Positions 26,194-35,084 of a DNA stretch of 42,208 nucleotides are shown one piece after another. How positions within the stretch are numbered: position 1 is the stretch's first letter; every line of letters begins with the position of its first letter. The notes under the pieces were generated by a model. That model worked only from the letters and a program-made list of their open reading frames with translations. It was not told where the DNA came from and did not search any database. Source of the stretch: CBDCWT01 sp965223305 (GTDB taxonomy: Bacteria > Planctomycetota > Planctomycetia > Pirellulales > Pirellulaceae); the NCBI GenBank assembly GCA_965223305.1, contig CBDCWT010000057.1:1-42208 (forward strand). The letters are read 5' to 3'. The position numbers and the translations under genes are program-made.

Positions 26194-27555
26194 CTAGATT
26201 CTCACGCGCAGCCCGGCGCGTGCGAGGAGTCCGGTTGCGCCGCATACGAGCAGGGCCATCACCAGCGAGCCAAACATACAAACGGCGACTGACGCTGATT
26301 GTTTGTAGTCGAGCACGGCACCGGCCCAGCCACTCAGGGTAAGGGCCCAGAGCACAATGGGGTGCAGCAAATACGCGACCAACGGACTCGCACCCGCGGG
26401 GCGGACGACAATCGACCAACTCCTGAATCCAAGAATGTCCATTGTGGCGTAGAGTCCAATCCAGACTAGAACCGTGATAGCCGCAGAAAACAGCCCCCAC
26501 GTTGGTGTCGCCTCGATCTTGTTGATGCCAGCAAATGTATCGGTCACCAAACCAGCAGCGCAGAGACCAACAACAAACAGCAGTGCCCACCGGAGCCGCT
26601 CTGCATGGTCTGATAGGCCGACACGGGGAACGAGAACGCTGCCGAGCAGGCAGCCAGCCAAGGCGATCGAAGGATGTGAGCCGATGACGCTGCCGATGTC
26701 AACATAGCGGTCGAATCCGGCGACCGTGTTAGCCATCCCGTCGATTGCAGGCTGCAGCCCGTCGAGCCACGACTTGCTGTCAATTCGTGTAAAGAAGCCA
26801 CCTGCCCGGTCCGCTAGAAACACCGCGACCAGGATGGACATAGCACCCATCAGCCACTCGCGGCGGGCCCCGAGCGCTAGATACAACAGGGACGCGACGA
26901 AGTAGGCCCAGCCAATCAAGCCCAAGATTCCCCACCATCCGGTTCTCAGCCAGACCCAATCCTGGACCTCACCGTAGAATGGGATCGTTGTTGACACCGG
27001 TGCTCGGCGGTAGATGACGAGCAGGACGAACAGTCCAACGACACCAGCTGTCTTCAGAAGAAGAAACGCGGCTCGACGCGCGCCTGGCGCGCTTGGCACG
27101 ACACACCAGGCGAGAACAATCGAGACGAAGGCAAGCAACCCCCACCAGTGCTGGCCAAGTGTCGTGTCGTGAGTGGAATTGAATTGCACGACGCCCATCA
27201 GCAACAGTGCCAGCGAGCGCGAGAATATGCGGGTGAGTTGCTGAAGCAGTGTGGACTTGCTCTGTCGCGATCGCTCGAACGCCAACGGGATCGACATCCC
27301 CACGATGAACAGGAAGCTGGGAAAGACCACATCGGCTAGGGTCATCCCGTCGGCTTGCGGAGGCTGAATGTGGTGTGCCCAAGCCGGCGCGGCCGGCCCG
27401 ACGTCGTTAACGAAAACCATCGTGAGAATGGTCAAGCCGCGAAGGGTGTCGACGGAGTCAATACGCGTGCTTGCTGGGGGTGCAGCGACACCGTTTTCCG
27501 CTCGCTTGCTATGACCTGCATCAGCACTTGGGGCAGGTGAGCTGGGATTCGTCAT
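26194..27555 (-). CDS. DUF5009 / heparan-alpha-glucosaminide acetyltransferase-like membrane protein
   Basis: Product of 453 residues. After a polar N-terminus (about 30 residues) comes R-I-D-S-V-D-T-L-R-G-L-T-I, the signature start of the DUF5009/YeiB-like acyltransferase fold, then about ten membrane helices. F-P-S-F-L-F-I-V-G-M-S-I-P in the second helix is typical of this group. A-G-A-S-P-L-V-A-Y-L-L-H-P-I places a His near the C-terminal helices. Related eukaryotic HGSNAT transfers acetyl groups across the lysosomal membrane onto glucosamine ends. The bacterial proteins often lie in polysaccharide utilisation clusters, as here. The ATG at 27555 was chosen because the upstream 13 codons have no ribosome site. 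Confidence 0.87.
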   Translation of the reverse strand: MTNPSSPAPSADAGHSKRAENGVAAPPASTRIDSVDTLRGLTILTMVFVNDVGPAAPAWAHHIQPPQADGMTLADVVFPSFLFIVGMSIPLAFERSRQSKSTLLQQLTRIFSRSLALLLMGVVQFNSTHDTTLGQHWWGLLAFVSIVLAWCVVPSAPGARRAAFLLLKTAGVVGLFVLLVIYRRAPVSTTIPFYGEVQDWVWLRTGWWGILGLIGWAYFVASLLYLALGARREWLMGAMSILVAVFLADRAGGFFTRIDSKSWLDGLQPAIDGMANTVAGFDRYVDIGSVIGSHPSIALAGCLLGSVLVPRVGLSDHAERLRWALLFVVGLCAAGLVTDTFAGINKIEATPTWGLFSAAITVLVWIGLYATMDILGFRSWSIVVRPAGASPLVAYLLHPIVLWALTLSGWAGAVLDYKQSASVAVCMFGSLVMALLVCGATGLLARAGLRVRI

Positions 27556-27608
27556 CGTTGTAATTCTATCAGGCGACGCGCGAGCCGGCAGCATTGATGC
27601 GCCACGCT

Positions 27609-27690
27609 GTAGCAGGCACGCTCCGCGTGCCGTCCGCCAATCTCAAGCCCAGGGACGGTTACGGCACACGGAGTGTGCCTACTACCTTGC
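27609..27690. repeat. Interspersed repeat family A, inverted pair
   Basis: A plus-oriented copy (27609-27638) and a reverse copy (27661-27690) flank 22 bases. This is the same arrangement as at 11622-11736, here in the gap between the kinase gene's 3' end and the 5' end of the DUF5009 gene. The remaining gap, 27691-27791, shows nothing recognisable. Confidence 0.9.
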
Positions 27691-27791
27691 TGGGCGGCGG
27701 CGGGTCAGCTGATGTGGATGACGCCGCAGCTTCCGGACGGCGTGACGTGTGATCGCAACACAAACTAGACTCCCGAACGTGTATAGCATCA

Positions 27792-30700
27792 TCAGCGTCT
27801 CGCTTCCCTGGGCACGCGATTGTGCCGTACATCCTCGGGCCACAAACGAATCTGTCCGTTGATGTCCGCGGAGACTAATAGTCCATCATCGATTGTCAGG
27901 CATTTCATGGGAGATGATGCGAACAGCTCCAGTAGTACTCTAGATGTCGCCAAATTCCAAACCTTGATCGTGCTTCCCGATGCGAGAAGAAGTCGTTGGT
28001 CATCCTCTGAAAAACAGATGTCCCGGATCTCTTTCGAATCCAACTTCGCATCTGACACTGCGACGCCCTTCGAGACGTTCCAGATGCGAATTTCTCCCGC
28101 AGCATCGCCACAAGCTAAGAGTTGTCCATCGTTGCTGAACGACACGCAAGTGACCTCGAGGCCGTCACCCGGCAGCGAGCACAGTAGGTTGCCCGTCTCG
28201 GCCTCATAGACACGCACCGAATGGTCCGCGGAACTCACAGCAATCCGTCGCCCTTCGCGATCGTACGTCAGAGACGTTGTTGCACTTGCATGGCCGATCT
28301 TCCATTGGGTTTGCGCCATGTCGATGTTGCAAACAACGATTTGATTATTACCACCGGCCAAGGCAAGCCGAGTCCCGTTAGGGCTGAACACCGCAGAACG
28401 CACTTCCGAGATGTCGCAGCGGAACGTTCTGGTACAGCGATCGTGATCCGTGTTCCAGAGTTTCACTTGCCCGTCGACACCTGCGGTGACGAGTTGCGTG
28501 GCGTCCACAACAAGGGCAACCGCTGCTACTTCCGCGGCATGCCCTCGAAGTGTGCCAGTTAGCTCGCCGGTGATGGTGTTCCAGACCTTCGTCGTTCGGT
28601 CGGCTGACGCGGTTGCAACTCTGTGTTGCCGAGCGCGAAGCGCAATTGCGTTTATCGTTCCCCTGTGCCGACCACCGCTTCCGATGACGTCCCAGACCCG
28701 GACTGTGCCGTCCAAGCTGCCGCTGAATAGTTGACTGGCGTCTGGCGCCCAAGCGAGTGTCGTCACCTTGCCGGTGTGCCCCTCGAGCCTGAGCAACACA
28801 TCGCCTGATCTTATGTCCAGAACCACGACCGATGATCCATCTTCGGTTGCCAACAGGCCTCCAGATGGGGAAATCGCGAAGCGTCTTCCCGTATCAGACA
28901 CCTGGGTTCGCTCAGGTCGTCCTTTGATAATCCTAGTGCCGGTATAGACCGTGGCGACCTGTTCCACCGACTTGGGGACGAGCTTCACAATCCCCTGTGA
29001 GGTGACTGAGGGTGCTTGTGACTTAAGAACTCGCCTTACGCGCCGGAAAGTGTCCTGTAGGCCGTATGGATACCTCTTCACAGCGCCGTCCGTTCCTTCC
29101 GACAAGTAAAGGCCCGCCATTGGGCCAGGCCCGTGAGCGATGTCGGCAAAGGCGACCCGGTCGTTGCGCCTCTTGCACGTAACGTGACCACCCCGCGAAT
29201 TCCAAAGGTGGAACACTCCCATCGTGTCTACTGAAGCCAGCAGCAGCTCACCCGCGGGGCGATTGCTCGTGCCTAGCAGATGGCCGAATTTCAAACAGTG
29301 GATCGGCGCAGAGTGGCGTCTCAGCACCTTGAGTAGCGTCCCGTCCTGCCGCCAGAACCTTATCGACCCGTCACCGCCCCCGGCAACCAAACCGGAACTG
29401 TTGAAAGCCAGGCAATGAGTTCCATCTTTCGCGCCAACGAGCTCGAAGAGCTTCTCTCGAGTTGCCCACTTCCATACGTGGATCGTCGGCCCATCGCCGG
29501 CGGCTGCCACGATGTCGCCGGTCGGGTCGATAGCGATTGCGCGCAACCTCCCGGGGCCCGGCGTTGCGGAGAACCGTTCGTTTCCCGTCAGCCAATCCAC
29601 AACCGTGACCGTACCATCCCTATCCGTTGATGCGAGAAGTTGCGCTGGGCCGGTGCCAGACTGCGACTGCAAGATCTGAGCCTCTGCATTCCGAAGCCGA
29701 TGCTCGGAGCCGGGTGGCCAAACCGCCAGCGCTGTAACCGCCGACGAGTGGATGAGGACGTCCCGCTGCGTGGGTGAACGCCATGAACTTGTCGGCGTTG
29801 CTTCGCACTGGGAGCGCAAATAGCTCCATTCCCAAGACTGCATCGCGGGCTCGCAGTCGTCGAGAATTGCCAACGCTCGATCCCTGTTGCCGAGATTCAA
29901 CTCACGTTGAGCGCTGGAAATCGACCGTTCATAGTCGGCCCATCGAACGGCACGCCGGGCAGACCTGCGCTCCGCCTTCGCCAGTTCGGCGATTGTTCGT
30001 TCGGCGACGGTGCTGATTCGCTCCGCTCGTGACTCGGCCAAAGCGATTCGATCTTCTGCTGCCGCGCCTCGCGACTCGGCCAACTTAAGGGCGTTCAGTG
30101 TTTGCCGCGTTACCTCTTGCGCCCTCCTTCGTTCACGCTCCGCGCGCAGTCCCTCTGACCTCGCCGACTGGGCAAGCTGAGCTTGTTGGTAGGCGCGCTT
30201 TGCCTCCAACTCTGCCACTGCCTTCTGGCGACCTAAGTGTGTCAGTGCCTTCTTGACGTGCTGTGTCTGGACCAAACTGATCAAGACAAGGGTCACCGCG
30301 GCGGCGGCCAACGCAGTTACCGATCTGTTGCGCCGCACAAGTCTCCAGGACCGTTGGAGAGGACCGATCGGGTGAGCGTGAATCGGCTCGCCTTTCAAGA
30401 ATCGCTCAAGCTCCTCAACGACTTCCGCAGCCGAGTCGTACCGCGCTCCCCTGTCTTTCTCGAGACACTTGAGCGCGATTGTCTGAAGATCGCGTGGGAT
30501 CGCCGAATTCAGCGCTCGAGGAGCCACCGGCTGCTGATCGACAACCTGTCGCAGAGTATCGACAGGAGTGGCTGCCTGGAACGGTGGGCGGCCAGTCAAC
30601 AAGGTGTAGAGAATTGCTCCTAGTGAGTAGACATCTGATCGGGGGCCAACATCGCAGAGTCTACCTTCCGCCTGTTCCGGTGGTAAGTAGCTCGGTGTAC

Positions 30701-31622
30701 CAAGAATCTGTCCAGAAACTGTCAGTTCTTCGGTGGCTTCGACTCGCTTCGCGAGTCCGAAATCTGTTACCCGTGGCTCGCCCCCTCCCGTAAGCAAAAC
30801 ATTTGCAGGTTTCAGGTCGCGGTGCACGACACCGTGCTGATGAGCATACTCCACTGCCTCGGCGATCTTCTTCACGAGTGTGGCTGACTCGCGAAATGGT
30901 AGCGGCCCCTTGGCGACTCTGTCAGCAAGGCTCTGACCGTTGACCAAGGCCATCGAGTAGAAGGGTTGTCCCTCATTTTCGCCGACTTCGTAGATCGGCA
31001 CGATGCCGGCGTGATCCAAGGTGGCCGCGGCTCTTGCTTCAGTGTAAAAGCGTTCGACATCATCACGCCCAGCCCGGTTTCCGGCGAGAATCATCTTCAC
31101 GGCGACGATTCGATTGAGCTTCACGTGGTGAGCTTTGTAGACGACGCCCATGCCGCCACGGGCAATCTCGGTGAGCAGTTCGTAGTCTCCAAACGGACAA
31201 GGTAATGTCAGCCGAGTTGAGGGTGACGTTGGGCGCGTGCGTTTGTGAGTAAATCGTCGGAACGCCTCGACGGTTTCGAAGTACGCCCGGAGGTCGTCAG
31301 CAGCTCGCGGATACTGTGCGACGAACAGCTCTTGATCGACCTCTTCGCCACTGTCTACACGCTGCATGTACGCGACCATTGCGTACTCGAAATGTTGCGA
31401 CGCCGTGGCAGAAGGCAATGAAGATGAAGTTGCTAGGTCCGGTTCTCCGGAGCCAGCAGTCGGCGTGCTACCGAATCTTGTGGCGGTCGCATCTGCAGCG
31501 GATTGAGGCGGGGTACTGGATTGATCGCTGCTTCCACACTGTGGACATTCGGGAATTCCGCGCTGCGAAACCGGAAGGCCATGGCGAGTGTCACAGACCG
31601 GGCACTTTACTCGAATGCTCAT
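27792..31622 (-). CDS. Ser/Thr protein kinase with WD40 propeller domains
   Basis: Product of 1276 residues. Order of parts: an N-terminal zinc-ribbon (C-P-V-C ... C-P-Q-C at 7-29); a Ser/Thr/Pro linker; an acidic helical segment typical of planctomycete kinases (about 78-125); then a Hanks-type kinase (147-410) with the glycine loop at 153-160, catalytic Lys 176, H-R-D at 267-269, D-F-G at 287-289 and P-P-E-Q-A. A single membrane helix (about 437-457) is followed by an Ala/Glu/Arg-rich coiled coil (about 465-590), and then at least eleven WD40-like repeats to the C-terminus (ends such as V-R-V-W-D-V and V-K-L-W-N-T), enough for two propellers. The kinase is cytosolic and the propellers are probably extracytoplasmic. 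Kinases of this design are known partners of ECF sigma factors in this phylum; one is encoded divergently at 33998. Intact. Confidence 0.95.
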   Translation of the reverse strand: MSIRVKCPVCDTRHGLPVSQRGIPECPQCGSSDQSSTPPQSAADATATRFGSTPTAGSGEPDLATSSSLPSATASQHFEYAMVAYMQRVDSGEEVDQELFVAQYPRAADDLRAYFETVEAFRRFTHKRTRPTSPSTRLTLPCPFGDYELLTEIARGGMGVVYKAHHVKLNRIVAVKMILAGNRAGRDDVERFYTEARAAATLDHAGIVPIYEVGENEGQPFYSMALVNGQSLADRVAKGPLPFRESATLVKKIAEAVEYAHQHGVVHRDLKPANVLLTGGGEPRVTDFGLAKRVEATEELTVSGQILGTPSYLPPEQAEGRLCDVGPRSDVYSLGAILYTLLTGRPPFQAATPVDTLRQVVDQQPVAPRALNSAIPRDLQTIALKCLEKDRGARYDSAAEVVEELERFLKGEPIHAHPIGPLQRSWRLVRRNRSVTALAAAAVTLVLISLVQTQHVKKALTHLGRQKAVAELEAKRAYQQAQLAQSARSEGLRAERERRRAQEVTRQTLNALKLAESRGAAAEDRIALAESRAERISTVAERTIAELAKAERRSARRAVRWADYERSISSAQRELNLGNRDRALAILDDCEPAMQSWEWSYLRSQCEATPTSSWRSPTQRDVLIHSSAVTALAVWPPGSEHRLRNAEAQILQSQSGTGPAQLLASTDRDGTVTVVDWLTGNERFSATPGPGRLRAIAIDPTGDIVAAAGDGPTIHVWKWATREKLFELVGAKDGTHCLAFNSSGLVAGGGDGSIRFWRQDGTLLKVLRRHSAPIHCLKFGHLLGTSNRPAGELLLASVDTMGVFHLWNSRGGHVTCKRRNDRVAFADIAHGPGPMAGLYLSEGTDGAVKRYPYGLQDTFRRVRRVLKSQAPSVTSQGIVKLVPKSVEQVATVYTGTRIIKGRPERTQVSDTGRRFAISPSGGLLATEDGSSVVVLDIRSGDVLLRLEGHTGKVTTLAWAPDASQLFSGSLDGTVRVWDVIGSGGRHRGTINAIALRARQHRVATASADRTTKVWNTITGELTGTLRGHAAEVAAVALVVDATQLVTAGVDGQVKLWNTDHDRCTRTFRCDISEVRSAVFSPNGTRLALAGGNNQIVVCNIDMAQTQWKIGHASATTSLTYDREGRRIAVSSADHSVRVYEAETGNLLCSLPGDGLEVTCVSFSNDGQLLACGDAAGEIRIWNVSKGVAVSDAKLDSKEIRDICFSEDDQRLLLASGSTIKVWNLATSRVLLELFASSPMKCLTIDDGLLVSADINGQIRLWPEDVRHNRVPREARR

Positions 31623-32094
31623 GCTTCAAAGCCTGGAACGCCTCCCCCGCCTGTTCCCATGCCACGGAAAACGCCTTTCCATCGCGCTCGACTCGCGGTT
31701 GCGGGACGCTCGATTCATCATGACACTTCACCTCTTCGACAGCAAGATTCTGCTACCACTTGACGTGGTAAGTGGAACTGTTCACCAGTGGAGGCGTGCC
31801 CAGCGCAAGCTTTCGCTCTGCTGCCTCGGAACGATCTCTCGGACCCAGCGCGGCCTTTGGCCAAAGTCCCTTCTCCCCGGGGGGGGAGAAGGTGGCCGAA
31901 GGCGAGTTGCTTGTGCGAAGGAAACTTGGTGGTTCGCCATAACTAGTGAAGTAACAACGACTTGAATATAGTTGAGCGTTCTCAGGTGCCGGTAGGCGCG
32001 CCCAAATCCCGTGCTGTTCGTGCCTTAGAGTTACAGGCGAACAACACCGAGAAGGACCCTGTCCAAGACCGAACTCAACAAGCAAGGAGCCTTG
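31623..32094. other. Intergenic region between kinase-WD40 gene and Hint-domain gene
   Basis: About 470 bp between divergent genes. It holds one family B repeat at 31857-31903 and otherwise no open frame that looks coding. It must carry both promoters, and an ECF-type promoter might be expected, but I could not identify a -35/-10 pair with confidence. Confidence 0.5.
31857..31903 (+). repeat. Interspersed repeat family B, copy with G-rich centre
   Basis: CCAAAGTCCCTTCTCCCC-GGG-GGGGGAGAAGG then TGGCCGAAGGCGAG. The centre differs from the 11771 copy (GG run instead of GCC). The hairpin arms are intact. Confidence 0.85.
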
Positions 32095-34011
32095 ATGATC
32101 CCGGCACTTTCCTCGCGTCCCATTTTTCCATTCACCTTCGGGACACTACTCTGCGTCGTCACGATTCAGGCTGCAGCGGACGAACCAGCCTCGCGATGCG
32201 AGGACGTAGACCTGTCTCTCGTGGTTGCCGAGCGAATCACGCGTGAGGGGCTGCTGGCGGGAATCGCGGGCGATTCGCATGCTCGGGACGTCGGTCTGCG
32301 CACTGCATTGAGTATCGCTCCTGACTACGCCCTGGCGCGATGGCACTTGGCTCAGATACGAATCGCCGACCAGTGGATGACGATTGATCAGGCCGAAGAG
32401 CGGACCAATAGCGATCCGCGGCATACGAAGTATTGTGAAATGAGGAAGGCGGCGGCGGGGAATCCACGACGTGAGCTGTCTCTCGCGGGCTGGTGTCGCC
32501 ACCAAGGGTACAACGACGCCGAAAAACTGCACCTTCATCGGGTGCTAGCGAACGCCTCGTCCGGATCAAGAGAACACAGACGTGCAATGGACGCGCTAGG
32601 ACTCTGCATGTACATGGGCGCGCTCTTGCCGAGGGCCGAAGTCGAGCAGCTGAAGGCTCGGGTCGCCAAACATCGCAAGGAATATGCGAAGTGGCTGCCA
32701 GTTGTGGAGAGGTGGTGCGAGGCAATCGAAAATGGGCGCGGCCGCAAGCAACGGTACGCTCTCGATGAACTTCGAGCACTCAGGGACACGGCTGCAATCC
32801 CAAGTCTCGAGTTGGTCTTGTCGCTACACAGTGAAGCGTTGGCGCTCGAGGGCATCTTCGTCCTTGGCAACATGCCGGAGTACGAAGCTACTCAATCGCT
32901 GGTCCGACACGCGGTTGACTCCCGCTGGAGTGCCGTTCGCGACGCGGCGGTGCGACAACTCCAGCACCGGCCTTCCCATGACTTCGTACCGCTGCTCTTG
33001 AGTCAGCTTGACGCGCCAGTTCAATCGAGTTTTCGGATTTCCATCGGCGCTGATGGGCTGGTCAGGCGCCAGCACAACCTGCTTCGGGAAGGGTCGCAGG
33101 AAAGGCACATTCTAACTGGCAACTTTGTCAGCGGGCCGCAGTTCGTTGTCCGAAGGAGGTTGACAGTGGACCAGATAGATGCAGAGAACGTCCTGAGGGC
33201 GCGGATCGAGCGAGCTCAGCAAGTTGCGGAGGCTGCCCTGGTTAGAAAGTTGGTCCTCTTACGAGAATCGGTCCGAGCAAAGCGCATTGAGCACCAGGTT
33301 GCCAGCACGAACGCCGCGATCGAGAGGGAAAACCAGCGCGTATTCGAGGTTCTCGAGCAAACCACCCACCAAACGCCGGATCGGACTCCCTTAGCATGGT
33401 GGCAGTGGTGGCAGGATTACAATGAAGTCTATCAAACACGAAAGCCCACCTATACGCATCAAGTCGGCCGAGTCGACCCGTACTACGTTCCATGGACCGC
33501 CGTCAACGTGACGTCCTGCTTTCCGGCCGGCACTAAGGTCCGCACCAGTACCGGACTGACGGACATTGAACGGATTGAGGTTGGCGACCGAGTACTTTCT
33601 CAGGATCTCGAAACTGGTGAGTTGGCGTACAAGCTCGTGTTGCGGACGACAGAGCGGCCACCCAGTGAGCTTTTGCGAATCGAGCTTGGCGACACTACAA
33701 TTGTCGCGACGAAGGGCCACCCGTTCTTCGTGAGCAATGTGGGCTGGCGCATGGCAAAACGCTTGCAGGTCGGCGAGCACGTTCACTCCGTCGGGGGTGA
33801 TCAGAGGATTGATGGCATTGAACCGACCGCGCCCTCGCAGGCTTACAACTTAGTAGTTGCTGATTTCGGAACGTATTTCGTTTCCAAACGTGGCGTCATG
33901 GTTCACGACAACACGTATCGAAGGCCGACCACCGCCTTGGTGCCGGGCCTGCTCGCGGCCGTGCTCGGCGACGACACGGAGCTGAAGTCGATACCGGATG
34001 ACCTTCGCTGA
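32095..34011 (+). CDS. Exported protein with C-terminal Hint (intein-like) domain
   Basis: Product of 638 residues beginning at the ATG after AAGGAG and TTG. A signal-like hydrophobic stretch (about 8-27) precedes D-E-P. Residues 50-330 are helical and include a region like tetratricopeptide or HEAT repeats (L-R-T-A-L-S-I-A-P-D-Y-A-L-A-R; Y-E-A-T-Q-S-L-V-R). Residues 370-430 form a coiled coil. The Hint domain runs from about 474 to 603: it starts with C-F-P-A-G-T-K-V, has the block-B sequence T-K-G-H-P-F-F-V and Y-N-L-V-V-A-D-F-G-T-Y-F-V, and ends V-M-V-H-D-N-T. This is the self-processing fold of inteins and polymorphic-toxin proteins. Only about 33 residues follow it, so no toxin domain is attached. 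The last 14 bases overlap the sigma factor gene. Confidence 0.85.
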   Translation: MIPALSSRPIFPFTFGTLLCVVTIQAAADEPASRCEDVDLSLVVAERITREGLLAGIAGDSHARDVGLRTALSIAPDYALARWHLAQIRIADQWMTIDQAEERTNSDPRHTKYCEMRKAAAGNPRRELSLAGWCRHQGYNDAEKLHLHRVLANASSGSREHRRAMDALGLCMYMGALLPRAEVEQLKARVAKHRKEYAKWLPVVERWCEAIENGRGRKQRYALDELRALRDTAAIPSLELVLSLHSEALALEGIFVLGNMPEYEATQSLVRHAVDSRWSAVRDAAVRQLQHRPSHDFVPLLLSQLDAPVQSSFRISIGADGLVRRQHNLLREGSQERHILTGNFVSGPQFVVRRRLTVDQIDAENVLRARIERAQQVAEAALVRKLVLLRESVRAKRIEHQVASTNAAIERENQRVFEVLEQTTHQTPDRTPLAWWQWWQDYNEVYQTRKPTYTHQVGRVDPYYVPWTAVNVTSCFPAGTKVRTSTGLTDIERIEVGDRVLSQDLETGELAYKLVLRTTERPPSELLRIELGDTTIVATKGHPFFVSNVGWRMAKRLQVGEHVHSVGGDQRIDGIEPTAPSQAYNLVVADFGTYFVSKRGVMVHDNTYRRPTTALVPGLLAAVLGDDTELKSIPDDLR

Positions 34012-34612
34012 CTTTCACCACCTGATCGACAGGGCGCGCGATGGCGACAACAGCGCACTCGGTCGGCTCATCAACCAATTCCGACCGTATCTCTGGACCC
34101 TTGCCAGAAGTCAATTGGACTCTGCCGTCAACGTCCGTGCGGACCCGTCAGATGTTGTGCAGCAGACATGCCTGGAGATACATCGCGACTTTCATACGTT
34201 TCGAGGAAACGACGAACGCGAATTACTTGCCTGGTTCAAACAGATACTGCACAACAACGCCGCGAACACCATCCGCGACCACGTGCGAGCCAAGAAGCGT
34301 TCCGCGGACAAGGACCAATCGATCGACGACGCGGCCGGCAGGGCAAGCCCACTCAGGAATCAACTTGAAGCAGAACAGTCCACACCAAGCGCGGAACTCA
34401 TCCGCATCGAAGACGAGGAGCAAATCAGGCGACTTCTGGAGGAGCTACCACACGACCAGCGTGAGGCAGTTGTACTAAGACACTTGGAGGGACGGTCGCT
34501 ACAACAGCTCGCAACTCACTTCGGGCGTTCGGAAGTGGCCGTTGCTGGGCTCCTAAAACGCGGAATGCAGAAACTGCGCGCAAAACTTAGCCAACTGGAA
34601 AGCGAGCAGTGA
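33998..34612 (+). CDS. ECF-type RNA polymerase sigma factor
   Basis: Product of 204 residues. Region 2 includes Y-L-W-T-L-A-R and D-P-S-D-V-V-Q-Q-T-C-L-E-I-H-R-D-F-H-T-F-R-G, and region 4 includes L-P-x-D-Q-R-E-A-V-V-L-R-H-L-E-G-R-S-L-Q-Q-L-A. The overall pattern matches the large planctomycete ECF groups associated with Ser/Thr kinases. It starts inside the last codons of the Hint-domain gene (14-bp overlap) without a clear ribosome site of its own, so translation is probably coupled. No anti-sigma factor is adjacent; the divergent kinase at 27792-31622 may provide control instead. That link is inference from gene order and from known kinase-ECF pairs. Confidence 0.92.
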   Translation: MTFADFHHLIDRARDGDNSALGRLINQFRPYLWTLARSQLDSAVNVRADPSDVVQQTCLEIHRDFHTFRGNDERELLAWFKQILHNNAANTIRDHVRAKKRSADKDQSIDDAAGRASPLRNQLEAEQSTPSAELIRIEDEEQIRRLLEELPHDQREAVVLRHLEGRSLQQLATHFGRSEVAVAGLLKRGMQKLRAKLSQLESEQ

Positions 34613-34664
34613 TCGCCGGACTGCTGCGCCGTCTCAGTTTGACGATGGCGTTAGCGACCAAGCA

Positions 34665-34706
34665 CGTCCGTAGGACGGGCACTCTTGCCCGTCTTCGCAA
34701 CGGACG
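34665..34706. repeat. Interspersed repeat family D, variant copy
   Basis: GTCCGTAGGACGGGCACTCT followed by TGCCCGTCTTCGCAACGGAC. Inner arms GACGGGC and GCCCGTC around ACTCTT. It is related to the copies at 34997-35080. Confidence 0.75.
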
Positions 34707-34996
34707 AAGCGCCGATGGAGCCGGAAAGGCGCGCTGCCAGTTCGGAGTTGGCAGTTATATATGTGACGGATTCGAACTTCACTCTGTTTCGCCGGCGGGC
34801 TTTCGGGGGTTGTACCGGATTTGCCGTGACAAGGAACCTCTGTGGCGCGTCATCCAGCACGTTGGACGGAATCCACGTCTGGCTGGCTGCAGGCTGAGGC
34901 ACCGTGGAACGTTGGATTCATCTAGACTGGGAGAACGCAGGATCGGGGTTCGCGACCAGCGATAGGACCGGCACTCGTGTCCCGGCGGAATTCTCA

Positions 34997-35080
34997 TAGA
35001 CGGACAAGAGTGTCCGTCCTACAGGGAATCGTAGACGGACAAGATCGTAGACGGACAAGAGTGTCCGTCCTACAGGGAAA
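34997..35080. repeat. Interspersed repeat family D, two full copies and a partial one
   Basis: TAGACGGACAAGAGTGTCCG followed by TCCTACAGGGAA occurs at 34997-35027 and 35048-35079. Between them lies a truncated piece (GTAGACGGACAAGATC, 35031-35046). Each full copy has perfect 8-bp arms GACGGACA and TGTCCGTC. The last copy ends five bases before the ATG of the truncated hydrolase gene. Confidence 0.9.
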
Positions 35081-35084
35081 AGGG

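Larger units (their letters stand above)
34613..35084. other. Intergenic region rich in repeats
   Basis: About 470 bp after the sigma factor. It contains repeat family D copies (listed separately) and no convincing coding sequence. Confidence 0.55.
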
